Shown here one piece after another: positions 49,661-63,600 of a DNA stretch of 64,000 nt. A program made the position numbers and the translations under genes. Under the pieces are notes generated by a model that saw nothing but the letters and a program-made list of their open reading frames with translations, did no database searches and was not told where the DNA came from. How positions within the stretch are numbered: the stretch's first letter is position 1; every line of letters starts with the position of its first letter. Source of the DNA: Campylorhamphus procurvoides (taxonomy: Eukaryota; Chordata; Aves; Passeriformes; Dendrocolaptidae); NCBI GenBank assembly GCA_013396655.1, contig WBMV01008303.1, forward strand, positions 1,214,358 to 1,278,357. Reading direction: 5' to 3'.

Positions 49661-52600
49661 ATGCCCTGCTCAGATCTGTACTACAGAATGTTGTTTGGCT
49701 CCTTGAGGGAGACAGAGAAAGAATTCGCTACACGAGAGATAGCAGTGGTGACCACAGGAATTTAGAAAAGGGCTATGGAGTTTAAAGGTCAAAATTTCCC
49801 TCCATCAGTCATGATCCCCATGGTAGGAGCTGGAGAGGGTGCCAGGAACTCAGGCAGGGATCTGGGGACCCTGAAACCTCCCAAAACCACGTGACCTCGA
49901 ATACATGAAAAAGATGCAGCAAATGAAGCCCCAGTGCCTGGTGCTGCTGTCCCACACTCCTGCTTCCTGAGGTCCTGGCTGTCATCAGTCCTTTGCCTGT
50001 CCCGGGTTCAGGCCTGCTGCATGTTCCCTCATTCCAGGAGGCGATGGGAACTTTTCTCCCCAGCCCTGCACAGCTTCTAAGGAAAATACTCAGCATGACA
50101 CTGACAAATTAATGTTTTCCTTACTGCCCACTATACAAGTTAAAATTATTTCACATGCTGCTGGCAGCTTGAGAGGAGCGAATTTCTCACAGCACTTGGC
50201 TTCAAACACAGCTCCTGCATGCAGTTACTGAATTACTCTGGGTCAACTTCAAATTAGCAGAGAATAGAGGAAGTGTTTAAGCTGGATATTGGTTTCCAAG
50301 GTGCTTTTCTAAGTCCCTGTAGCCATGCAGACAGTGCCAGGCTTTTCAGGTTTTGGGCAGTGCACACGTGGAAGGGTCGCGCTCTGGGAGAGGTGGGCAA
50401 ACCCATGGCAGGTTGTTCAAAGACAGTAGGCAAGGAGTCACATTTTATGGCCTCCTGGCCAGACCAGATGAGTCCCTTAGGCTTTGGCATCATCAGTGCC
50501 ATGAATTTTACTGGGATATTATCATTCTGCACACTATTTCCAGTCTAGTCCTACTGTTTGAAAAGTCCTGTGAGCTCTCTTCCAGCTCTGACCCTGAGTT
50601 TTGCTGCTCTGTTTTGACTGGAGCTGACAGCCACAGCTCTGTCATGCTGTGCTCCAGCCAGCAGATGCATTATCTTCTAGGGCTGTTTGCATCAGCTTTC
50701 CCCTAGACACTGTACCAGACTGCTTCTTTGCTTTTACATTTAATGCTTCTCTCAGGTACCACTCAGTCCCCAAACCTCTTTCCCTCATGTATTTATCGTG
50801 ATTCTGCTTCTGCTGTTCAATCAGACTTTCTGATACTGCTTTTGAGCCTTTCCTCTTCTTCATTTTTTGTTATTTCCTCTGTATTTTTCCACTGTGGAGA
50901 AACTTCCATAAAATGAGAGCCAGCAAAGTCTCTTCAGCTCACATATGCCCTTGGTTTGGGAAGAAGCATCTGCTTGTGTTTGTGGGGGAGGCAGCTGTTC
51001 TTGCTCTTCATGTAAAAGACCTTAATGGATTCACAAGATTATGCTGCTGGAGTAGCTCTTGCATCAAAGCCATAGCAACTTCCTTGTTGCCTTTCATTTT
51101 CTTAGTCTGTTAGATGTGTTTGGTTTCTATGAACAACCAATTAAAATGCAGAAGAGTAGCTCTTTATTAGGGTTTTATTAACATTTAATTTGCTTTTTAG
51201 TTTTTGGTAGGAGATCAGGCAGCTTAGCAGTTTCCTAGAAAGATAACAAAAGGGTTGCAGTGCTGTGCTTGGATAACTAATAACTCTAATAACTGCCCTC
51301 TAATAACTTCATGTGTTCTGTGGGGAGGTGGGCAGGGACCCCCTGCCATCAGGGGTACGTGGAAGGGAGGCAACAGTGAGGTGTTCACCAGAGCTTGGGA
51401 GTCTCCTGGGCCCACAGGCAGGAGCAGCTCTGCTGGCTGCACTCAGAGCATCCTCCCTGGTTACTTTTCTGTGCAAAGTCCTTGAGGAGCTGGGAGAGTG
51501 ATAAATCTGGGTTGTCTGTAGATGCTCTGCTCTAAAGGGGTTATTTCCAGGCCTTTCAGGGCATCTTTCTTGTGCCTGAATGTAGCTAAAACAACATAAG
51601 TAGCTTTTCCTTCATGTCTCCATCTTTCCCATCGTTCACCAAATATTCTTTTGGACACCTTGTTTCTGTGATTTGTTGCTTTGCTGTAAAAAAGAGACAG
51701 ATGGAGCAGAGAGAAGCCAAGAAATTCTATACCAAGTTGAAAACAAAAGGAATCTCTATTTCTTCTTTCCTCTTCCCTTGTGCAATTTGCATAAATAGGT
51801 ACAGGTGCCTCATGTCATTATTCCCTCAATTATAAACTGCTGCTTACATGGGTAGAACCTGCATTTCAGCTGTTACTGACTGTCTCTTGGCAGGGGGAGA
51901 TTTGATGACAGAAACTTCTTGTTGCCATTGCAGATCAGTGGTGGAGTAGTAGAGCAATTATGTTTGTGAAGCCTTGTGGGATTTTTATCCATCCTTTGTT
52001 GCATCTCCTTTCCTTCTAGCAAAGGTTTGCTTTGAAGTTTGCACATAACTCGTTTGTTAAGCGTGTCTCTGAAGGGTGAAACAAGTCTCAACTTCTCCAG
52101 CTGTTTGCCTTCAAACAATCCGTGCAATGATTCCTCAAAGGAGCTGTCGAGTTAAGTTTTTATGAATTTGTTACCTAATCTGAAGAATAAGATGTTCAGC
52201 TTGCTTTTCCTAGGGGCAACTGGTATCCTAAAGAGAACAGATCCTACCATTAAACACACAGATTTATTGTTATAATGCTTCCTTTGTCCTGTCAGAGAAC
52301 CCCCTTTCTTTCACACATTGAATGCACTGGTAGTTCCTGCCTGAGTAAGTTCCTTGCGAGTGGTGAGCAATGCCTGGGATTGGGAATCTGAGAATTGCTG
52401 CATCCCTTGCAGCTTGGGCTGGCTACCCGTGGCCCTTTGGCTGACTGGATTGTGCCACATGGCATTTTGGCTCCTAGAACAAAGGCAGCTTTTGCTCTTC
52501 CTCCTCTGGGGTGTTCTCTGTGCCACACAGTCGTGCCAAGAGTTGCAGTGGAAAATCCCACTTGCTGGACTCCACGGAACTGCAGGCTGACAGCAGGGAC

Positions 52601-55600
52601 TGGCACTCCAGGGAGCATGGAGCAGCTGGAGAGGAGTGGGAATAGTTGCAGTGTAATGTCTAAACACTGTCCTGGCCTCTCTGTGGTGTCCTAAGAAGGG
52701 TGCAGAAGCCATGAGACTTTGTGCCTCATCAGCCAGGGCAGACATCTGTGCACCCTGACATTAGTGCTGTCATTGGGAGAGGCTTTTCCCTGTGAACTGG
52801 CTCCCAGGTGAGGTTTAGGGAAAGCCTGTGCAGATTTCTTGCTCAGCAATGGATAGGAAGCTTCCAGAGGTATTCACAGCACCATATGGCTGCAATGTGA
52901 TCTAGTGCCAGTGTATTAATTCCCTCTGGTTACTGTGTCTCTCTCCCTGTTTGTTTGCTTTCCCACTTGTTAGTCTCATGCAACCAGAGAATAAACTGTC
53001 TGGGAGAAGGCTGGAAGAACAGAGACAGGTGAAAGGTTTAGGGACAACACAATTTCCTGCAATAAGACATTAGCAGTTGTCTTTATTGGTGCTTCTCAGT
53101 CCCAAGGGGATGTTTAAGCAGCTCGAAAGCTGTGCAAACCATCTGTGCTAACAGTAAATCCAATGCAGAGGCTGAGCCCCCACCGTTGCAGCCCTCACTG
53201 ACCCCACACCTGGAAACACTGAGCCTCTACAGCTGCCTGGGTGCAAATGGGGGGTGTTTGCATGATTTGCTCCCCACCAGCAATGCCTCAGTTTGGCAGG
53301 AGGACCCAGTGGTGCTCCTGGAGCAGGAGAGCACATACCTGGAGCTGGATAACCTGCTGTGCTGAGAACACCTGCACTGGGCTCTCCTTCCCTGTGCCTG
53401 GGTCTTCCTGGGGAGAGCAGCCACATCTGCACTCGGCTGTTTGTGGGGTTTCCTGCTCAGATAGTAATTTGAAAATACTGTTTTCTAGCTGGAGGGAATT
53501 TTTAACTAGAATTCATTAATCTGGCAGCTACACAAGACTTTGTGTGAGTTTACTCCCATAAACAGAAGGTGTTGGTTCATCCTTCAAGTTGATTATCTGC
53601 CTTTCAGGTGTACCTGAGCCCTTCACTTTGCACAGAATTGGAGATCCTCTCTCCAGGTGGGAGGGATGTGCATTTATGGTCAGAGAGCCCAAGACAGCAT
53701 AATGTAAAAGCAAGCAATAATGTTTGCATCCTGTCTAGCCTACATAGATGGATAAAATGCTTCACCTCCCTAAATTCATTGTGAATGCTTCCTGACTTAG
53801 GATTCCAATCTTTAGTTTGGAGGTGCTGCCTAGCAGTGAATTGCTTTGTTTTGTGGCATAGAGATCTATGGAGTAATTCTTATATAACCTTGAGCAACTT
53901 GTGCATCAATATGTGGATTAAGGATAAATTCTAGCTATGATGAAACTACACCCATGCTGAATTTAACACATTTTCATAAAGCCTTTAGAAAATCTCAGGT
54001 GAAAAATGTGTAGAGGGCCAGTTGCTATAAATAACTGTGGTTTGGGGTCATCTTGGGTGAGGGGATGTACCCCTGGGATGTACACTTTAGGTAATCAAAG
54101 TATGACTGTCCTAGCCTGGCAGTGCTCTCTTCATGACATCGGGAGTCATTCCAGAAGCTGAGTGCAGCAGGAAGATAGGTTGCTTTGGGAGTTGCTGCAG
54201 TACAGAGAGGGCCACTGGAGCTCTACAAATAAAGAGTGTGTGCTTGGTGTCCTTGGCCTTCCACCACTTTGGTGTGCTAATCACTGGGATGGGTTTGCAT
54301 AGTGAGCAGCAATTCTGTCACAGGGTGAATTCTGAGTCGATTTTTGCCCCACAGCTCACACGTTGTGAAACTGCCATCCTTCCTCTCCTCTAGGCTTGGC
54401 TCCCCAAACAGTCCCCCTTGTCAGGTGTAAGGTGCAGGTCAGGTGTGGGTCTTACCTGCCTTCCAGACTCCAGGGAAAGTTCATCATCAGCTTGGTGTGC
54501 TTCCCTAAATGATATTTTCAGCTGATCCACCTTGCTCGCTGCGTTTTTGTTTCATAGAATTTTCTCGTAGAGCAAAGCAGTGGGTGTTGGTCTGGGTTTT
54601 TTCCTTCTTTCTTTTTTCTTTGTAATAAAGCAATAAAGCATGTTCAATTAGCTTCCTTAGAAATCCCTCCCTCGGTGTGCTGATTGGGCATGTGGCAGAG
54701 GAGGGACTGTGTCAGCATGGCTCAGTTCCTGGAAGAGCTGAAGTGCAATGAAAATGACCCCAGGGAGCAATGGGCTTTCCACAGAAACCTGACAGTCGGG
54801 GGGAGGAGAGCTGACTGAGCCTGGATGGCTTTAAGAGCTCATTTAGTTTCCTTTCTGCAGCCTGACAGAGAAAGGGAGGGAGTGACAGTGCTGCACACAG
54901 CTTCAATCACATCAGTAGGGTATTAATGCTTCCTGCAGCCTGCTGAAGGCACTGGGCTGTCCTCCTGTGGTATTTCTGTGGGCCCAGGGGCACTCTGAGG
55001 GCACTGTCAGCATCCTTCTCATTTCTGGAGACCCAAAAACTCAGTAGATAACTTGTCCACTCCTTCCTTACACTACAGATTTCTAGTTCTATATCATATT
55101 CCCATTTTTATGATGTTTTCCTTTACCTTTCACTGTTTTACTTGCACTGTTCTTGTCTCTCTACTTTTAAAGGAACAAACATGCATTACAAATTTCGTAG
55201 ATGCAATTTTGTCTTTCCCTGGCTTGCACTTCTGGGCTGGGCTGGTGACAGGGCCTGGACACATCTTTTTTTGGATCATTGTTATCCCATAGATATTCTA
55301 GTATTTACAGAATCACTTGCATCTTCTTTTATCTGGACCAAATACCTGTTGCCTACTGTCTGAGGGCAGCCAGGGAAGAAGGAAAAATACCAGCTCAGTG
55401 CGTGTAGCAGAGGCCTAAGGGAGTTAACATGAGATGAAAAATCTGGCTGTGCTACACTCTGGAAATAAGAGAACAGTGGAAAGATCTGGAAGTTTCTTTC
55501 CACCCCAGGTTGCTTTCAGTGCTGAGCCATGTCCTGTGGCTGCAGCCTGAGGTGGGAGCCAGCAGGGGAAGGTGCTGCTGCCTGCGTGCAGTGCAGGAAA

Positions 55601-57218
55601 ACACCGGCTTTGCAGGAGAGCAGTCCTGGTGCTGCTGCAAACCTTGGCAATGCCCGGTGTCAGCTGCCCTGAGCTCAGGAGCTGGTCTTTGTCAGCAAGC
55701 CAGAGCACTTTATCAGGAGGCAGCACTAAGGCAGTGCATGGATTTACAGTGCTTGTGCTCCCTGTGCACTCCGTGTCTTCTCAGAGATCGGTTTTATGCG
55801 ACTCACCAAAATTAATTACCTTGTGTCTGAATCTGAGACCAGCACATGGGGGCTTGGAGTGCTCTGAGGTACAGGGTTATGCCACCCTCCTGCAGGTGTG
55901 TTGGCCTCTCAGCAGGACAAACTCCTGCCCTGAGAAGTTATCCACTCAGGACTGATTCCCACTCCCGTGGGGCAGAATGAGCATCACTGCAGACTGCCTG
56001 CACAGGTGACCCTGCCAAGTTGAAGTAGAAGAAAGAGATGTGCTGCTGCACATGTTGTGCTTGATCTGTGGATGGATCCTGCTCAGCCAGCACCAAATAT
56101 AGCCCTGCTTCTTGGCTAGTGAAAAGTCAGAAAGGACTCTGCTTTGGTTTCCCAACCCAGGAACATGAGTTTGTCCCACTGGCTCCTCCATTCCCACATC
56201 AAAGCCTTTTGTTAGGCTGTCTGCAGCCACTGCTGCATGGAGTGGGTGTGACTGTCCTTTGCCACACTCTTGCGTGTCACAGCTGGGAGCTGCCCCAGGT
56301 TTTCCACAATATGGGAGGGAAATCACATCCCAAGTATTCTTCATACATCACAAAATATTAGTGTGCCATTTACCATTTTTTGCCAGAGGTAAAAAATACT
56401 TTTCCAATCAGGGGAGGTTGAATACAGTTAAAAAATTATTTTTTACAAGCTCCTATGTCTGCTTTGGAGATCCAAAAAATATAAGGATAGTACTTATGTG
56501 AATATATATGTGTATATATATAAAAAAATAAGTCTAATACTCATAACTAAAGAACTTGACATTTAACAGCACAGGGGATTGAAACTAATAAGATACAGTG
56601 TGTGAAGACAGCAGGAGGAAATGCTGTTTTGTAGTTGGTTTCTTTCCAGGGAAATCCTCCTGACCATCTTCTGTCAAGTAAGCACAGGGTGGAATAGGTG
56701 TTTGTCACAAGAAGGGTGTAGCTGAATGTAATTAGTGATAGAATCCAACTTTCCATGAAAAGCTCATTAGTGAGGAGTCAGACCTGCTCAGGTGCTCTCA
56801 TGGTGCTGCTCCTGCTCCATCAGGGCGAGTTTTGGTGGTTCCTCTGCAGGGATCTGCCCTGCCCCGTGGTGGGGACGGGGCTGTGCCAGCAAACACAGCA
56901 CTGGGGTCTGTGCCAGGGCAATAAAGCACAGCGTGGGGGCTCCGGGGTGAGAGGGCACACCAGAGTGTTTGCAGTGTGAGAGGAAGGGACCCAGGGGAGA
57001 CCTTACATGTGAGGAGCCCACAGACGGCTCTGCTTCCCCAGCCTGCAGAGCCAGCAGAAGTGTGGGGTTGATGGCACTATGGACAAGAGAAGTCCCTTGT
57101 GCTTCCCTTCAGTGCCCTGCCACTCCAATGCACTTGACATTGACTCTTCTCTGGCAGCACAGTGAAGAAGGGAGGTTGGGCCACTTAGGAATTGTTCTTG
57201 CTCCTATTTGGGACAGCA
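49661..57218. other. No gene recognised
   Basis: Non-coding sequence with one coding-like stretch at 53066-53365 (see findings) and an AT microsatellite at 56501-56522. No repeat family could be named. Confidence 0.5.
56501..56522. repeat. (TA)n / (TG) microsatellite
   Basis: A short alternating AATATATATGTGTATATATA run, followed by a stretch of A bases. Confidence 0.75.
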
Positions 57219-57620
57219 TTGCAAGGGCCACCTTTGTACGGAATAACTTTGGGCCCGACTTGCTGTCTGTGGAGGTTGCTCGTGAGGGTCTGACCTCAGC
57301 GGAGGCGGCAGCGTGGACAACCAACCCCATTTCTGCAGCGTTGCTGGGGAGGGTGTTTTGGAGCTGCCCCGGGTGAGGCTCTTCGGGCCCGGGTAGAGCC
57401 CATTTGTTTTGGTGCCGGGCGTTTTGCCCACTCCCCGTAAAGGGCACGGCCGTGTCGGTGACACCAGCTGGGCGCCTTTGCTGGGGCTCTGCAGGAGGGG
57501 TCGAGTTTAGCTTGGAGGAGCCATTCTGGGGGATTTGAGCTCGCTTTGGTCCCCTGTGTCCCCACCCAGGGGTTCTCCCCAGGCCACCCCTGGGCAGCTC
57601 TTGCCTATGCACCACCATGT
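57219..57620. other. CpG-dense, GC-rich patch
   Basis: About 20 CpG dinucleotides in 400 bases, the densest in the window. A donor-like GG/GTGAGG lies near 57371. Open frames run on both strands (135 codons plus, 169 codons minus) without a family motif. It may be a promoter-associated island for an unrecognised transcript or an old GC-rich repeat. Confidence 0.5.
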
Positions 57621-60600
57621 CTAAATCTGCTGATCAAACGTGAAGTGCTCATCCTGTGTCATCCCTGGGGATAAAGGAATGATTTGAACACATCCTCTGT
57701 TGTTGGGCTGTTCAAAGGGTTTTCAGCAAGGTGCCCAGAATTCCATTGAGCCTAAGACAGCACTAGGAACGGCCTGGTATAGGCAGAATAACTGGTTTGA
57801 GTGAACACAGCTACAGTCGGTCTGTTTTCAATTTGACACAGAAGAAATGACCCACTTTCCGCAGGGAGAGCTGTCCTTTGATAACAGAGGTTAAATTGTT
57901 ACTTGGTAACTGTGTAGGATTTGAAGTGCCTTTAATATCCCAATTTGTCCTCAGCTGCTGCATCTTGTGGCTGCCTTTGTGTGTCTCAAGGTCACCACTG
58001 ATAATTCTGTATCACTCAGGTATTTTCTGATGATGTAGAAGCAGATCACCAGTACAGCAAACAGAAAGGGGGAATGACATCAAAACTCCACCCATTCAGC
58101 CACTTCTGCCAAGTACCATGTAGGAGATGTACATTGAGTCTTTTTGTCCTCAGCCTTTTCCTTCCTACCTCTCCACTGGAGGTCATGCAGAGGACACACA
58201 AAGCCTCAACATGTCTCTGCAAAACAAAACGAGGAACCAAAGAGGAAACCTCTATTTGCCAGTTTTCCTTAGGTTCCCTGAACATGCACAGAGTTCAAGT
58301 GGGAAAGGAGGAGAAAAAGAAGGCAATAAAATGTTGCTGAGGTTCAGGGATTTAAAAAATCAATTTAAAAAATATCCAGAGACTTTTCAGTGCAGATAGT
58401 CAGTGTCTGTGCCATTGCACTGTACTAGTACTTGTTGCTTTAACTATTCACAGGTTTGCTTGTATCCTTGTGCCATGGTCCTTTTTCCCTTGTTGCTGTT
58501 GGAAAGTATCCCAGCCATGGTTCTTTCAGGATAGGGGTCAAGTTGAGAGGTTTGTATCCATGGAGCAGGACTTCAGAACACATAGCATGTTGATTTTTAA
58601 CAGAATCATCCTGGCATATGTACTGATCCCGAGGTTTAAAACTGGGGCTTGGAGATGAAGCTGAAGAGAGTCTGTGTGAACAGTCTGTGCTCACTGGCAT
58701 CTTCACACAGGGAGAGTTTTGGGGATGCCTCCCACAGTAATGGGTTGGGCTCTTTCTGTGGCAGTGGTTCCAGCTGTCAAGAATGCCTAATGGCAGAGTG
58801 GCTAAAGGACCTGGGTTTTCCCCTTTTCCTTTGGTTGGCAGCATAACATATAAATCTCATTTGACTTCTCTCCCTGTACATCAAAAAGCCATCTCTGCAA
58901 GGCAAAAGATACATGGAAAATCTGTGTGCCCTGACATAATTTGAAGTGTTTCCTTTGGTAGGCTTTAATCATCAGCTACCTCCAAAACAGAACTAATCCC
59001 ATCAGCCTTAGGGAAGCTTGAGGGAAAGGGTAAAAAAATAATGCCTTTATACTTTGGTTTCTTGTGACGTTATTGTTTGAAGGGCACGTCTTAGAAAGCA
59101 AACACACTGGGACAGCCAGGCCCTGGGAGTATTTACATTTCTGTAGTTGGTTAAGGTAAGCCCCTTTTCATTAAGTCATTTGTTTTGTCAATAACTGAGA
59201 CTCCTGGAAGCTTTCTGTTTCTGCTCCAGTAAGAACCAATGATGCTAGTTATAGGGATCACTATAGGATATATAGCATTTCCTGTAAGCCTTTGAGGTTT
59301 TAACTCCACTTAAGTAATATGCTGAAGAGGGACGCTGGCTGCTACTGCTGAGGATATGGGAAGAGATAATTAAAAAACAGCTTCTTTGACAGGTTCCTAT
59401 TTCCATTAACCCAAGCATAAGAAGAAAATGTTTCTTTTGGCTCGCAGAACAAAGATTGTCCTTGGGTTTTGACAGTATTGCTCTTCCATCAGCTAATTCT
59501 TCTAAGAACTGAGACAAAGGAGGTGATTATTGGAGTAGTAATAGGCCAAAAGGCAAATATAAAATAAGCTGCAAAATTAACATGCAAAATCCTGCTTGTT
59601 GCCTCCTGCGTAAGCAGGATGGTATATTATTATTATTTATTATTATTTGTCAAGTAGGTCTGGATTGATAACATGTGGCAGGGTTGTGTTACAGAGGGAA
59701 CTTTCCTGAACCCGCCTCTCTTCCCAGCCAAGACTGAGTGGAGTATTTCCACTTCAGTAGCTGTACTGGACCGTCCCTTTGGAACCATGATTTGTATGCA
59801 GCAGTCATACCAACCTGATGATCTCTGTCAAAATCTGCCAATGCACTGCTGTGTTAAGAACCAGCAGAAGCCAACATGTGACATCTTCACTTGCCGCACA
59901 AGTGCACGTCATGCTGTCACTTGACTCTAGCACAGGGTATTTTGTTTTCAGTTGCGTGCCTGATTTGTTCTGGCTTGTGTAGTGATGTTTCATCTTTCAG
60001 GCAAGACAGGCTGTGTTATACAGCCAGGCAGGAGAGAGCTAAGGGATGTGAAAATGAAGAGCCTTCAGGCACCCTCTTGACGTGGCCCTTCCGAACAGGA
60101 GGGACCTGCGTACTTGGGAGTGTGAGGATCAGGCTCCTCCCTGCCTGACACGAGGGGTGACAAGGCACAGGGCAATTCTGCCCTTAACCCAGAGCCAGGC
60201 TGGAAGTTACATGCAGCTTTGGGATGCCTGAGCACTTCAGATGGAAACTGCTGATGTGGATGAAGACTGATGACTGAAGGAGTACTGGGGAGCTGTAGGA
60301 GCAGCGTACCAGTCCAGTTTGTGTCATCTGAGGGGTCTGCACTGGGAGTGGAGAGTGCAGCTCTTCCCTGTGTCACAGAAACAACACCTTCTGCAGCCAC
60401 AAACTCTTCTTCCCAGCTGGTTTTCAGTATCCTGAGGCATGGAGGGTGTTACAACATTTGCACACTCTGGCTTGGAACTGCTGCTTGTGAATAGCCCTAA
60501 GTCAGCTGCCTGGCAGGTCACACTAACCCTGCACTGAAGGATTTGATCAGCAAGGCCAGGTTTTGCATGCATGGGAAGCCTTCAATCTGCTGTGTTCTTG

Positions 60601-63600
60601 GAAAGAAAAGAATACCGTGGAGTCTCCACATCAACCCACACATGGGTTGTTCAGCCCCGCTGAGCAACCTCCAGCCTTGCAGTGCTGTTTTGTACGTGTT
60701 CGTTCTGAAATGTTGCCCAGTGCAAGATGATTTGCGTAGCATAGGACTGGAGGGAAGGAAAGGAATTAAAGAAGGGTGAACTACAAAGACTCTTAAAAGA
60801 ATGTAAGGAGTATTCCAAAACCAAGGGCTTCGAGGAGAGGGAGGTATATTCAAAGAGAGTTACAGAGATTTTCCTAAAAGTTCCCTGGAAATAACATCAC
60901 GTCATATTTTAGGCTTTTTCAGATTTATGTTTTAATCACAACAACACCTTTTATTAGTGCTTAGCACTTTCAGACAAGTGCAAACACATAGCATGTGCAC
61001 TGGGCAACATGTTTCTTCAACATATTTCCAGGCTTGGAGGTTGTGTTTTGAACTCTGCCTCTGCAGCGTTTGGCAGCAACTGCAATGACACTTGCATGAT
61101 GGGAGGAATCACTGCCAAATTGGGTAACTTCTGACAAGTATAAACACAGCTCTGCCTTCTGTAAGCTGGATTTCAAACCATATTGCTGTTCTAGGGAAGA
61201 GACAGCCCTGACATTAAAGACTCTGCAGTGTCTGATCCGATATTAAATCTTTGCTGCTTTGCACTGAGTGAGCCCACAATGAACAGGCAGCAAGGGGCAG
61301 GGATGGAATCCCAGGAGCTGAGCAGTGGGTCTTGCTGTCCCTTTGTCACAAATATAACCAGATCTGTTGTTTTTAGGAGTTGTCATCATTGAAGGTGCTC
61401 TCTTAGCCCAGGTGGAATGAGTTTGCTGAGATCAATCCGGGCTTGGCTGCTCAGTTTTCCATGGACTGATGGTTACAGCCCACAGTGGCATTGCACATGT
61501 TCTGACTGGCACGTTGTAGGTGAATTCAAGGAAGCCAAGACTTAACTGTAGGCAGCACCATAAGCTTTTTTTTAAATCCAGGTGAGGGTTTGTGCTGCTG
61601 GGGCAGTGTGTGAGGGAAGGGTTTTCCTGTGGCAAATCGGTGTTACAGCTTTAGTGACAAATCCATGTCAGACTTTCACCAGGGATAAAATCCTTCTCTG
61701 TAAAACTAAGAATAGGAAGTGGACCGAGTTCAACCCTGAATTAAAGGAATTCACATCACACTCAATGGAAAAGGAACCTGGATATAGCCCCTTGTGCTTG
61801 CCAGGTTTCCCTGGCTGGGCTGTTTCAGGAAGGGCAGCATTTCTCCAACAGCTGCAGTTGGAAAAGCTGCAGAGTTTCTTCTGGATCAGGGCAATCATGT
61901 GATGGAGTTACACAGCCTGCCAGGCCCCAGGCCAAGGGGTCAAGTCCTGGCTGAGCTCTGCCACTGAGTTTTGGTTAACCAGCTCTGTCTGGCATATTTA
62001 TATCAGGGTTTTGAGAAATACTAAGTTCTCTGATGATCTGTTTGGAAAATGTAATGCTGCAGTAGCCAGTATTATTTCAAGCTTTTATTGTAACTCGAGT
62101 TCCATGGGGGGACATTAAAGCAAATGCCTTTCCTACCTAGATAGAATGCTCTCTTAAAATAACTATTTTGACAAAAACTGACATTGTATCATTTTTGCAG
62201 CTCAAATCTGAGCTGCTGCAGAGTGTATTTACACTTCCTTTAGGAAGTAATGGCATTGAGGGGAAAAGCCCTGCCAGTGAGGTCCGATAACCAGAACAAA
62301 AGGGTGAGAGTAGATCTTGTTCATGGAAGAAAACCCTTCTCTGCAAATCTGGGCTGGTGTGTCAGGGTGGAGCAGTTCTGACTGAACACTTTCCTCTGTG
62401 GGGGCAGGCTGCTTCCTCTGGGGTCTGCTCTTTTCTATAATTAAATTAATCAAACGATGATTTTGCAAGGAAGCAAGGCCAGCTGTGTGTGGAGGTGACC
62501 TGGGGCCAGCAGGCTGTCTCCAGCTGTGACTGCTGCCACAGCAGTTGGGAGGAAATGGAAGGACTAACCCAGCAAGGATTTGCAGTGAAATTTCCTTTTT
62601 TACTGAGTCTCATCCTTAATGAATATTAGCTGAAATCCTGAAGCTTTGTTGCATTCCCTCCCTTTTCCCAATCCAAAAAGCCCTCTGAATTGTTACTGAA
62701 TTATTATTATTTACTATGTAAATCCTAAATAGTATTTTACTTACTTTTCATAGGGGTTTTTTTTGAAGTGTAATGCCCAAAGCTAAAAGGGAAACCCTTA
62801 TTTTCCTTCTGTCTGGTGCACATGTTGTTTACCAGTAGCCTTTTCCTCTGAACAATATAAGTAGGAAACATCATTAGTTCTAGCTAAAGTTTGGCAGAGT
62901 AGGTTTGTGTACCCTCCTTAGTCTACACGATGTGACTACTAAAAGGCTGCAATCAGATTTTATTCCTAGGGCCACTTTGTCATTTTTCCCTAAACTTGTT
63001 TTTGCCATGTAGCAGAGGTGATGGTGGATGTCTGAGGGCTGTGGCAGCATTGTGCCTGCTCCCTGCCCTACTTGTTTGTGTGGTGAGCAGCAGGAGCCAC
63101 ATGATGGTTGTGTTTCTCAGGAAGTGTCTGTGGCAGATCAAAGCGGGGTTCACATGAGGCAGCATTAGCCTCCAGATAAGGCCATGCCTCCACGTGTTCC
63201 CGTTCCTGACACTGGCACCCATGATTGTAAAAAAAATACAGAGCGAGGCCTGGGTGTGGGCAGAGCATAAACATGGCTCCAAAGAAATTAGTCTGAGTCT
63301 GAACGTGTTGTCAACACACTGAGCTACTGCGTGGCCCTCCTTGCTGTGGTGCCTTTGGGCAACACTGGCAGGACAGGGTTCCTTTGGACTCCCTCTGAAA
63401 AATTCAAAGCTGGGTTGCAGTGAACAGAAAAAGGGTGAACATTTCTGCCCAAGGATAGGACAGATCTCTTTAAATAACATCTTATTTTTACTTCTGACTG
63501 GTCTCATAAGGTTTCATAAGGAGCCCCCAGTCTGGTGTTTTTTCTCCTATTTCCCATGTGAATGACAGGTGAGGTCGCTGACAGTGAACGCAGACATGAA

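Noticed and set aside
54456..54530. Minus-strand frame ending at a good donor (GTAAGAC) with a coding-like reading (FREAHQADDELSLESGRQ)
   Set aside because: The upstream side has no pyrimidine tract or convincing acceptor, and the frame is closed by a stop shortly before. Probably chance.
57109..57618. Open frame of 169 codons on the minus strand
   Set aside because: It lies in a GC-rich, CpG-dense patch where stops are scarce on all frames, and it is rich in P, R, A and G without any motif.
58785..58815. A-box-like GGCAGAGTGGCTAAAGG resembling the start of a leucine or serine tRNA
   Set aside because: There is no B box (GGTTCRANNCC) at the right distance and no acceptor stem can be formed.
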